From Ilex aquifolium (Eukaryota > Streptophyta > Magnoliopsida > Aquifoliales > Aquifoliaceae): a stretch of DNA of 64,000 nucleotides. The translations under genes were made by a program, and so were the position numbers. Below the pieces are notes generated by a model. It did not search any database. It saw only the letters and a program-made list of their open reading frames with translations, and was not told the origin of the DNA. The stretch is from positions 12,144,501 through 12,208,500 of the forward strand of contig OX637399.1 of NCBI GenBank assembly GCA_951799425.1, written 5' to 3'. This document shows positions 20,773-32,300 of the stretch, one piece after another. Within the stretch, counting starts at the first letter, position 1. Each line of letters begins with the position of its first letter.

Positions 20773-21625
20773 TTACAAGATAACCTATTGAATAATTCAA
20801 GTATGCCGCTCAAGTAACTTCACTTTCTGGGTGATATATCTAAATACAGTGTAGCCTAAGAAGCAGTTGTATTATGATTAACTACCACCGGTTGACCTGA
20901 CAAGTCGCCGGAAGATAGTCTGTACCACCTGCGGATTTTACTTGAATTAATCAATTGGAACATCTAAGCCCAGTGTAGCCTAAGAAGCAACTGTGCTATA
21001 TATTACCACCGGTGTAGCCTAAGAAGCAGCTGTGTTATGGTTTATTATATATATATACGTATTTGCAATCATGAGATCAAGTGAATAACTCAAGTATTCC
21101 TCATGAATGGCTTGTCCTTCTGGTTTGCTTGGGTTAATCATTTGACATAAATATACCCAGTGTAGCCTAAGAAGCAGCTGTGTTATAATATATATATACA
21201 TCAGACCTGCCGGTTAGCTTGCCAGTAAAATGGAAGTTAACTGATGTGAGGTAGCAATTCCGTAACAAGACCGATGTAAAGCATGTGGGATCCTTGAACT
21301 GAAGGATATCTTTTATATTTCTGTCATTAATCTGTGTTACTTACGCATTTTATTTCTGCACCTTTATTCCACCTGTTGTTTTAGAATCAAGTTTTTAACA
21401 CCGTCATTAGACTAAGCTCACACCACAAGCAATCAAACATCAAACTACTCCAAACAACCTTTTTATTGCTTTATTTTTATTTTATTTATTTTATTTTATT
21501 TTAATTACTAAAACTCTCTGTGGGATCGATACTTGGACTCAAAAACCAAGAAAACTACAATTCGACCACTTATACTTGGGTGTAATATAATAATATAATT
21601 CTGACACACTAAAAAGTGCGAATCA
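19645..21625 (+). repeat. 3' LTR of the family N element
   Basis: 1,981 bp, identical by reading to the 5' LTR except for G at 20,088 and a shorter AT run (20,739-20,768). The paired palindrome is at 19,916-19,947. It ends AATCA before the AGCAC duplication. Confidence 0.95.
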
Positions 21626-21630
21626 AGCAC
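21626..21630. repeat. Target-site duplication AGCAC (right)
   Basis: Exact partner of 13,172-13,176. Confidence 0.95.
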
Positions 21631-21639
21631 CACCTTATA

Positions 21640-21980
21640 GGGTGTGTTTGGATGCTCGGAAAGGATTGGATATGATATCAAATTTATATCCATTCCTATC
21701 CATGCCTAACCCACCACTCACTTGCATTGGTTTGGATATATGTCCTATCCCATGTTTGGTAATTAATTTTTTATTTATGTGGGACTCACATATATAAATA
21801 ATATCAAAAACATTATTTAGGTTAACTTGACCATTTTACCCCTTAACATTTTTTTTGGGGAAAAACCACTCCAACAAACATTAATTTACATCCACAACCC
21901 AAGTCCCAGCCACACACTTCGTCCAGAATCTCCATTTTCATCTCCCCAAACCCTCTCTCTCCATGGCAGTTGGGTATAAA

Positions 21981-22022
<42 letters not shown>

Positions 22023-22817
22023 TATATATATATATATATACACACACACATAACAACTTATATAAAAACTCACACACACAGATATATATATATATATATA
22101 GATCAACTTATATATAAACTCACACACTCACACACACACACACACATATATATACACAGATCAACTTATATATAAATTCACACACACACAGATATATATA
22201 TATATACACTCTCACAGATATATATATATAGATCAACTTATATATAAACTCACACACTCACACACACACACACATATATATACACAGATCAACTTATATA
22301 TAAATTCACACACACACAGATATATATATATATACACTCTCACATATGCTGATTTTTTTTTGTAAATCAGCCCATCCCCAACCACAATAAAAAAACCCAA
22401 TTCAAAAAAACCCTTAGACCTTCATCGTAATAGCATACCAGTCAAGCAGAGACAGAGAGAGACGAAGATGGCTTGAAACAGCTTCTCGTCTTTCATCGTC
22501 GCCTGCGTTGTTCCCTTTACAGAGTAACCAAACCCAGAAAAAATCTTGAAACCATTTTTTCCAGAAAGGAAATGGGTAAATATGTCATTACCCATAGAAA
22601 ACCTATGAGCTGGGATTTAAACCCAGGGGGGAGGTGGGTTAATTTTAACCCATGTAAGTGGGTTAATCTCTACTGTAGCAGTCAGGTCATGCTTGGATCC
22701 GGGATATATATCCTACCTCATTTTTGTCTTCCCAAACAAAGTATTTGTGGGTCTCACTGCATTGTTAGTCTATCCTTATTGTGTTAACCCACCTTATCCC
22801 ATTATCCAAACACACCC
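21640..22817. mobile_element. MITE-like element with 14-bp terminal inverted repeats
   Basis: The ends are perfect inverted repeats, GGGTGTGTTTGGAT at 21,640-21,653 and its complement at 22,804-22,817, flanked by ATA on both sides. No transposase is encoded. Three-base duplications and GGGTG ends suggest a PIF/Harbinger-like non-autonomous element, though ATA is not the usual TTA/TAA. The middle holds a CA/TA microsatellite block. It sits about 540 bp upstream of the CAT gene start codon. Confidence 0.65.
21984..22345. repeat. CA/TA microsatellite block with nested 127-bp duplication
   Basis: Alternating (ca)n and (ta)n runs are joined by 'gatcaacttatatata' linkers. A unit of about 127 bp, from one (ta)n-gatcaac block to the next, is present twice in near-identical form (about 22,090-22,345). 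ORFs here (Thr/His or Tyr/Ile repeats) are artefacts. Confidence 0.85.
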
Positions 22818-22851
22818 ATATTATTAGTCAACTCTTCCACAATCAGTACTT

Positions 22852-22994
22852 TATATAAATAAAGAAACTCTTCCATCATCATATCGGGCAGCGGGCATCC
22901 CCAAAACGGGCACACCAATCAAAGAGAGAGCCTTGTCTGTCTCTGCTCGCAAATATCTAATTAAAAATTTAAATTTAATATTATAATATAAATA
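22852..22994 (+). promoter_or_regulatory. Candidate core promoter of the CAT gene
   Basis: Two TATA-like boxes lie between the MITE and the start codon: TATATAAAT at 22,852-22,860 and TATAAATA at 22,987-22,994. Either would leave a 5' untranslated leader of a few hundred bases. Which is used cannot be told from sequence. Confidence 0.4.
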
Positions 22995-23354
22995 TTCCCT
23001 TCAAAATCACATTCAATTTCCCCGTCCCAAAATTCATTACGTACGGGTTACGTTGTTAAATCATAACATGGATCCATCCCTCTCTTTTCCCCATTGGGCA
23101 GACACAAGATTCTCTTTCTAACATTCTCTGAATCTGCCCATTTCCCTCCGTTCCCGAAGGTCTCGAATCTCTTGGAATCTCTATTGTTCCTTTGGGATCG
23201 CAGGCAGCTTCATAATTTTTTTCTTAGATTTTGTTACATGAATCAAATATAAAAACACAGGAATTTGTATCTGTATACGGTTGTGCATATATAGTAAAAG
23301 CATACGAATCAAGGAGAAATTCTGATACCCATTTGGGAAATTCTGTGATATTTC

Positions 23355-26300
23355 ATGGGTTTTCATTCTGATTCGCAAAAGAATGGTTATGGTGGAGGAG
23401 GAAATTGTGTTGTGGGGTTTAAAAGTTTGATAAGAAGAAAACAGGTTGATTCAATTCATGCAAAGTCGTCTGGTGTTCTTGGTGGTCATCTTCAATTGGC
23501 CAAGGAGTTATCTGTTCCTCACCTGATTGCTATAGGTAAAATTTCTGAATTCATTACTTTTTGACCTGGGTTTTGTGCGTCCTTATGTTTTGATTGAGGG
23601 GGTTTCTGTTCATGACTTCGAGTTCTTTTGTGTTTCATTTTGTGATTATATAATAACAGCTCGGTGTTGCTCTTCTATCTCCTTGTATGAGTCTAAATTA
23701 TACTCTTATTCGTTTTTTTCTTCAATTTTTTGGGTGAAGTGTTCATGTTTTTGGTATTTTATCTTTTCGAAGCTTTTGGTTTAGTCTGTCTCGTTGTTGT
23801 AATGGTAGTCCACGCGTATACATCCTTTTGGCTTTTATTTATAGTCTTGGTTGACATAAGTAATTGTGGATGCTAATAAATTTATCCTGGTTATGATTGT
23901 GGTGACTTGTGCATATGCATGATTAAATTGAATGATTCTGGTTGCTTTCAACCTGGTTTTAGTTTGTAGTTACTCTGCAGTTACTTTATTTATGATTGAA
24001 TTTATCAGGTGTTGGTTCAACAATCGGCGCTGGGGTATATATTCTTGTTGGTACAGTTGCAAGAGAGCATTCTGGGCCGGCCCTCATCTTTTCCTTTCTA
24101 ATAGCTGGGATAGCAGCTGCTCTTTCTGCCTTCTGCTATGCCGAGCTTGCAAGTCGTTGCCCATCTGCTGGGAGTGCCTATCATTATTCGTACATATGTG
24201 TTGGAGAAGGGTATCACCTATGGTCTACTTTAGCTATTGTGTTTAATTTCTTAGTGAAGTATATGTATATCTTTCATATAACAGTGTGCCCCTTTTGCTA
24301 TGAGGTGGTACCAATCAGCAATGTTTACCCGTGTCTACTTTAGCTATTGCCTTCTTGTGTTCGGTGCTGAAGACATTATAGCACTAACTTACTTTTTCTC
24401 TCTACATGTTGTAGATACTTTTTCAGTTTGCGAGTTTACCTCTCTAATTTCTTGCAGTGTTGCTTGGTTGGTTGGTTGGGCTCTGATATTGGAATATACA
24501 ATTGGTGGTTCTGCAGTTGCTCGTGGCATATCTCCAAATCTGGTGCAAAGCAATTCCTCAAAGTTTAGCTTTTATTGCATTCTGCTTTTGTTGTCTCTGT
24601 AACTAAGCTGGAATTGGTTGCCCTCTACCTGTAATCTCGAAGTTGATGTAGTCACAGTTCTTTTGGAGTCTCTTTGTTGAGTTAATTTGATTTATTCATT
24701 CACTGGCGTGTCATTTTCTTATAGTCATAAATGATTTGTATTGATCTGTTCTCTTGGTGGCATGTTTTTGGCTGATTGCTTCTTTATATATGCAATTTAT
24801 AGTGAGTCAAAGGGAATTTCCTTATTATGACAAAGTTTTTGTGCCAAACGATAGAAGCTGGAATGTGATCAATTTGACGAAGATGATTGATAGCTATAGG
24901 TTGCCATAATTGCATGAGAAATGATTGAACCACTATGAAAGTGAATAGATAAAGCAATGCTATTCTTCTGTAATCTTGTTATTTTGGATCTTGATTTATG
25001 AAGGCAGACTGTGTGTGTGTGCGCGTGTGTAATGAAAGAAGACTTGTAGGATGAACGTTTATACGCCTTGTCCAATTTTCTTCAATGTCTGAAAATCCAA
25101 CTTTGGTGACAATAGGACCTTCTGAAACTTTTTCTCTTCTGCTGTGAAGAAAAAGTGTCAGAAAATTGTGCTTGCTTGGGATTTTCCTGTTACAATTTTC
25201 TCTTTCTGCTTGAGACTTTGAGTGTGGTTTTTGTCCAAACAATGCTAGAGACAACGGAAGAGTATTTGATTTGCTCTATGTTTCTTGGCAAATAGTTGTG
25301 CGTGCTGATCTTAATGTATGGCAGAAAGTATTTGGTTCTCATGCTTCAGTAGTGAACATTTTGTCTATCTTCTTTGCCTAGGCCTTACTTTTCGGGGGTG
25401 CAGATAGTCTGCCAGCTTTTCTAGCCCGTCACTATATTCCCGGGCTTAATGTTGTGGTTGACCCATGTGCAGCAGTCTTAGTTTTTGTTGTCACTGGACT
25501 CTTGTGTGTGGGAATCAAAGAGGTAGTTTTGTTAAATATTCTCTTTGTTTCTCCTGTAATTTATTTTAGTACAAAGCTTTTGCCCATCTAAAGTTTATGC
25601 TGTTTACCTTTCCAAACCAAATGCAATTTTTGTAGAGCACACTTGCGCAAGGAATAACCACGGCAGCAAATATATGTGCCATGATTTTTGTCATTATAGC
25701 TGGTGGATATCTAGGTTTTAAAACTGGATGGCCTGGCTATGAACTTCCTACTGGGTAACGGGCGCTCATTATCGCATATTTGCTCCTATATCTTTATGTT
25801 TTGATGTCGGTGTACTTCATCTTTTTGATTTTGATTGGTAGGTATTTTCCATTTGGGGTAGATGGGATGCTTGCGGGGGCTTCAACAGTCTTCTTTGCAT
25901 ACATTGGTTTTGATTCAGTTGCTAGTACTGCAGAGGAGGTGTATATTAATATCCTTAACATTTTCAGTTCTATTGAAATGTAACTTGAAGGATTTTTGAA
26001 TGTTTGCTCTATTCCGGCAGGTAAAGAATCCTCAACGAGATTTGCCTCTAGGTATTGGATCTGCACTGTCTATATGTTGCGCGTTATATATGCTGGTCTC
26101 TGCAGTCATTGTTGGTCTAGTACCCTATTATGCGATGGATCCTGACACCCCCATCTCCTCTGCTTTTGCTAGCCATGGAGTTCAGTGGGCAGCGTAAGAA
26201 AATGTTTTGTATTAGTTCATTCATTTGTTTTCTGTCAGTTATTGGGTATTTGAGTTTACATCTATAGATTTGTTCTTCAAATCTATTTCCCATGCTTTTT

Positions 26301-29300
26301 TGTTGCAGGTACATAATAACTATCGGAGCTATTACTGCTCTTTGCTCGACATTGATGGGTTCACTCCTACCTCAGGTAAAAACCAAGAATAGTTATGGTT
26401 TTACCTTTTGACTGACTTCCAAATTTATGTGTATGCTGCATAATGACTTTTTTCATTAAAGGGGTGCACATAGAATGAGTGAGCTTAAATATTAATAGGG
26501 TGTATGTAGCATGGAATGGACTTAGTTACTAATAAGGTGGGTATAGAAGGGGTGAGTTTAGTAGTTTGATAATGAGAAATTAAATGGGGTGGAAATGGAG
26601 ATTTGTAGGGTGGGAATAGTCCCTCCCAAAATGAATTCCAAACCAACTTAGGAGAGTAGGATTGCTCGAGCGACCTTTGAGACCACTCGATCAACCTAGA
26701 GGATATTTTTCTTCTCGTAATTTGACATTGTTGCGGGGAAGACATCTTTCCCCTCAACATCTTTTTTCTCTATGGCATTCAGCAATCCTTGTTGTACCAA
26801 CAAGGCATGCATCTTTAAATGCCACATGCCGAAATCATTGCTTTCTTTGAACTTTTCCACCTCGAACTTTGCAGCTATTGCAAAATCTCAAATCAAAGTT
26901 CTGGCAAAAATCAAAATGTCGACATCAGTGATAAAACTCGATGAATAGTACTCGTGACTAATGTCGATGAATTGTACTTGGCCCACCAATAGGGCTCGGG
27001 CCCATCAATAATGCACTGGCTCATCAATAGTGCACGGGCCCCACCGACAATTGATAATGTTGATGAATAGTATTCGGGCCCACCAATGGTGCTCAGCCCG
27101 ATCGATAGTGTTCGGGCCCACCAATGGTGCTTTGATACTAACATGAGTGGATGACCAACTCCTCCCTGGAAGTGTGTAGATCAATCTTGACCTTTGGAGT
27201 AGAAAGAGCTTTGTGTACTCTTAGCATATGAGCCTTTTGATGATGATATATGTGTATGCTTGGACTCACTTGACCTTTCCAAAAGTTTAGAAAAAGTCAA
27301 CTTGATTGTTTAAAGTCTTAGATTGGTTAGCTAGATGCATGAGCTTCTTATTTAAGACATTTCTATATTTATTACAATGTACACCATGATGACCATGTTC
27401 TCCAGAATTGAAATACAAATTATGATTAGCTTGGATTTCTTAATAATCAACTTTTTTAAGTTACTATCCTTACTATTTTTAGTCTTTGGTGGACTAATGT
27501 TTGTGGGGTGATGAATTGAGATTAACCTTCACAAACACGGTCTTGGAATGTGTTCATATGTTTAACCATGCTTAAGAAGATTTAAGAAGATTTCTATCAA
27601 GTTTGACGATTTTAAACTTGAGATTCTTCTTAGACTCTACAAGTCCGTGACACTCTTTTTTAAGGAAGCTCACTTTATCTTGAAGAGACTTATTCTCTTC
27701 TTCAAGCCCATAAATTTGAGCTTTGGACTTCAATAAGTCCACATGTAGTGTTTTTCAATCTTCTTCACTTGAGTTTATCTAACCATTTAAGGCAAGCACT
27801 TTCTTTTGTTGTTTGAAAAATTGCTCATCTAGTTGATCATATGCATCATGAATATCCTCAAAACTCTCTTCACCCTCCCCACATGTGGGATCTTCCTCTT
27901 TCAAGTCTTTTACCATTGTGGTAGAACTTGCTTCAACTCCACTAGTCGAAGTTTCTTTAGGTGTAGTGGAGTGTGAACTTACAAAGACCGTGAAATTTTC
28001 TTCATCATCATGAGAAGAAGAGTCATCATTCGTTGTTGACTCACTTTTACTGTCGCTCAATTTGGCCTTCAGAGTTCTCTTTTCTTTGGACAAATCTTTC
28101 TTTGTTCAATTTGGGCATTCCGCAAAACAATGGAAACCTTGCTCCTTTCTCTCAACTTCTTGTCGAAAGTTTCTTCCCCCTTTCTCATTTTCCTCCTTAG
28201 GATTTCTAAGTCTACTAAGCTTTCTTTTCGACCTTGAGGACTCTACATTACTAGTCTTGAAGTACACTTTGAACTTCCTTGCAATGAAGGTTTGTTCTCT
28301 TCTCCTAATCGGGGTAACTTGGATTTACCCTTTTCTGCATTAGTTGAACTCAATGCCACACACTTTATCTTTTTGGGTGGAAGAAGGTTCATCGAAAGTC
28401 AATGTTGACTCAACTAGGTCTTCTACTGACACCGACTCCATGTTGATGCTCGCCTCTAAGGACGTCACCTTTGCATGAAACCTCTCCAATAAAGATCTCA
28501 AAATTTTTCATTTAATGGATGCATCATCAACCTTGGTACCTAATACAAAAGATGAATTTATAATATTGCACAATTTAGCATAAAATTCACTGAATGTTTC
28601 ATGTTCTTGTATCTCCAAAGTCTCGAACTAAAAGGTGTACCTTTGGAGTCTGGACATCTTCACCGTGGCGGTCCCTTCGTGAGAAACTATCAAGATGTCC
28701 CATGTTTCTTTGGAGATATCGCAATTTGTAATCCTCCGAAACTCATTAGATGTTATGGCATTGAATATCACATACAAGCCTTTAAAGTTCCACCCCGCCG
28801 ATTCAATCTCGACTTTTGTCCAAGTCTTTGGGATTTCAATTCCACCACTGTTTCACCACCTTTGACCGGAGTGGTGGCGATGGGAGGACTCCAACCCTCT
28901 TGCACGCATACCCATACTCTCTTGTCTATCGATTTTATAAACGCTCTCATGCGAGTTTTCTAATATGCAAAGTTAGGCCCGTCAAAGAGAGGTCTTTCAA
29001 TTGAACCCCCTTCCTTTTGAGACTCCATTTGATACTAACTCGTCATAATCGATAGATCTCTAAGAAGCAAAAGCTAGGTAAGTAAGCAAAAAAACAAGCT
29101 ATGCCTACAACCGTAAAGCTCAGTGCAACCATGCTCTGATACCAATTGTTGTTTTGGGAGGAGGAAATGTGGAGTGGATCACGATTATACACGTGGATTG
29201 CAAGACCAATCTACATGAATAGGTTTTCAAATTTCTAGCTTGCACAAACACCAAATTAAATCTATTATAACCACCATTACTTCTTCTCACAGAGATTGAT

Positions 29301-32300
29301 CAATTAATAGTGAAAATCCCCTTTTAAACACTACGACCCTTTAAGCCCATAAAGATTGATGTTATTAATTTGTTAATTAAATGCACAAACACTTAATCTC
29401 TCTCGACGATCCCAATTTCAATGACCCAAATCCTAGCATGCGAGTGTGGATGATAAATATGTTCGATCAATCATTCCATCAAACACATAGCGTGCGTGAT
29501 TTGTTGATGCGCGTAATATAAATCACTAGTGTATATAAAAAAGCAATAAATAACACGTGTGATTTGTTGACGTGGAAAATTCCCCTCCGAAAAAATTGCG
29601 GGGAATCACTCAGGGTTCATTAAAAACCTAATCCACTATCCCAAAGTCAACTTACAAATACTCGAGTCTTATACCTCAATCAATAACATGGTTAGATGCT
29701 CATTTTCTTCAATAAGCCTCTCCACTGGATACACCCACCGATGTCTTGGATAGCTTCACTTGGATTCTTCACCATATTGAGTTTTTTAGGTCTCGAGCGA
29801 TCTTCTCCGCTAAGATTCTCGGTATGCATACTTCCAATAGATTTAGTCTTCAAACAAGCAAACTTTTCTTCTCCAAGGTATGAAGTTAGATGGGAATTAC
29901 AAGATGGTAGCCTTTAGATTAGGGATCTAGTGTTGCGATGTGATCTCTAAGGTGTACGAGGCAAGAAGTTAGCACATAAAGGAGATACCCTAGGTTGGAA
30001 AAGACTCTCTCTATTTATAGGATCGAAATAGGGTTTGTCATGGAGGCCAAGAAATTACAAATTTGCGAACGACTGTTTGAGTAATGGGAGGGCAGTGGTC
30101 ACTAGAATAAAAAATAAATTCCAAATCAACCTAGGAGAGCAGGACTGCTTGAGTGACTAGAGGACCACTTGAGCGACCTTTGAGACTGTTTGAGCGACCT
30201 AGAGGGCGAGCTTTGCTATTCGTCCGTTTAGCCTTTGCCTGATTTTTTTCCTGAGTTATGAAGAAACCGCTCTAGTGAAGGCTAGCGAGTATATGACAGT
30301 CTCGATTGGTTTTTTAAGCTTACAACCATAGTTATCAAAATCGTACGATTCGGTTCGATACAGGTACAAAAAAATTCGTATCTTATATGAGAATCGTTTT
30401 AGAGTTGAATCGCACCTGAATCGTACGATTCGGTTCGTATCACACGAATCGCACGATTCAATCACTTTTTTTTAAAACTCAATTTTTTGGCAAAACGATG
30501 TCTTTTTGTTTGCAGAGGAACCCACGCCCTAATAAAAACTCAACCTCTTTACTCGTTCTTTCTTTGACGTCGTCTAAAACTCGCCTTGTGTTGTCTAAAG
30601 CTAAAGGTCACTGCTAACGCACTCGCATCATCGGTTGTTTTTTGCTCTCAATTCTTTCATGTGTAATTTGTTAGGTTCTAATTTTTTGTTTCAAAATGTT
30701 GGCCTGTATGTTTTCTCTCAATCAATTTTCTCTCCCAATTAATTTTCTTATTTGTTCTTTTTTCATTCATGTTTGTAACCTAATCTATACTAGGTGTCAC
30801 TATTTTGGTTCTTGAATTGCCATGATTCTTTAATGAATTTTTTTCCAAGTTGTTGAATTTGAAAATGGTTAAGCAAAAAAAAAAAAAAAAATGAAGCAAA
30901 ATGCTAGCGTCTTTCCATTAGACGACGTGATTATGTCAATTGATTATTTTTAGAATGCAATAATGTTCAATATTCAATATTTTGTCTATTTTAAATATGT
31001 AGTATTATTTTTTATTTTTGTTTAAATTGTGTCGAATCGAATCTCAAATTTAGGATTCCGATTCACGATACTAATCGCGATTTGACAACTATGCCTACAA
31101 CTAAGCAAAAAATTTGTCTTCTTGAACACTAAAGGACATTGCTCAAGAAGAGTCCGATAATGACTCAAATTTATGTTTTCAAAACACACAAAAGGTTTAT
31201 AAAATATTTTATTTGAAGAACACCTAGGAGCCATACTCGAATCAATTATCGATTCCATTTTAACACTAAGTCTATTAAACCAAAGAATCATCTTAGGTCT
31301 CTAAGTCATTACCTTGTCTTAAGCAAAAAGGTGTATACGGAGTACTTTTGATGTAACTTTGACGCTCGATCTCCTCTCTTCAATTTATGCTTTCGGATCT
31401 TCATATTTGTAGCATTATAACCATAAAATAGGTTGAGATTTACAAGGACTTCACGAAATTAGTAAATTATAAAAATAATCTAACAACAAAAAATATTGGT
31501 GACTGCGAATGGATTTTTACTATACTGAATTTGCTAATTGACCTGAAAAGTGAAACCAACTTGTCAAAACGTGTATGTATCAGAAAGGAAACCTCTGGGA
31601 TATGAACAGGAAATGAAGCAAAATGAGGGCACATGGGTACATTACTGAAGCCGGAGAAGTATGTTGCGCCACTGTTTTTACTTTAGGTAGTAGAAAATGA
31701 ATAAAGAACTTAAGCAAAATGAGGGTACATGGGTAACATTACTGAAGCACGAGAAAAATGTTGCACCACTATTTTTTATTTTAGGTAGCAGAAAATGAAA
31801 TAAGAACATAACCAAATTAAAGCACCAAACAAGAAAAAAAGAAGGGGGGGGGGATTGTTAAAGTGATTGCAAGATCACCGTGTTTAATGCAAATAATAGA
31901 ACTTAACCAAATCTAAGAGGGGGTTGGGACCGTGGGAGTGGAAATTCAGTAAGTGATATCAACATCAGCCCTGTTTAATGCTGCCGAATGCTGTATTATA
32001 AGGAAACTGGTCCTCAATTCCTGTAAAAGGAGTAGAAATAGGACCGAGGATTTGATGAAGGAAAGTCAATTTTTTGCATTTTTATATTGATGATGCATCA
32101 CCAAGGATTGGTTTGAGTGAAATTGAAGATGCTTCTGGGACACTGTAAAGCATTAGAGGCATGATACCTGCAGAAAAGTCATTATGTCATGTAATATTAC
32201 AATGGATGTGGTAATTTGTAGAGCTGATTACAGAGATAATAATGCGTAGCAGATTTCAAGTGCTTGGGATTTGAGATCTGCTAATTCCAGGATACTGCTG

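Larger units (their letters stand above)
13177..21625 (+). mobile_element. Complete, young, non-autonomous LTR retrotransposon (family N)
   Basis: 8,449 bp with LTRs of 1,985 and 1,981 bp, a perfect tRNA-Asp primer site, a polypurine tract, AGCAC target duplications and a 4,483-bp internal domain. No protease, RT, RNase H or integrase is present. It encodes a small protein with a zinc-knuckle-like motif (15,623-16,033) and an accessory protein of the plant-transposon type (16,695-17,825). The LTRs differ by a single substitution (A at 13,620, G at 20,088) plus the length of one AT run (34 versus 30), so insertion was recent. Primer site, LTR modules and a remnant gag start tie it to the Athila-like family A, which presumably supplies enzymes in trans. 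Confidence 0.95.
26600..31485 (-). mobile_element. Ty1/copia element remnant inside CAT intron 8
   Basis: On the minus strand: an LTR from 31,485 down to 29,147 (starts TGTTAG, ends CAACA), a tRNA-Met primer site, then a copia-type gag. No protease, integrase or RT was recognised, so most of pol is gone. A diverged LTR-like piece at about 26,625-27,140 shares 'aggagagYaggaYtgctYgagYgac' and 'gagcgacctttgagac' with 30,135-30,195 of the LTR, so it is probably the other LTR. The left boundary is approximate. Confidence 0.75.

Noticed and set aside
21963-22175. Thr-His and Tyr-Ile repeat ORFs
   Set aside because: Translations of (ca)n and (ta)n microsatellites.
23932-24602. ORFs overlapping CAT exons in other frames or extending into introns
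   Set aside because: Splice sites and family alignment fix the exon frames; the extensions are intron read-through.
30256-30465. Repeated 'atcgtacgattcggttcg' considered as a regulatory array
   Set aside because: It is the end structure of the hAT-like MITE, seen again in part at the other end.
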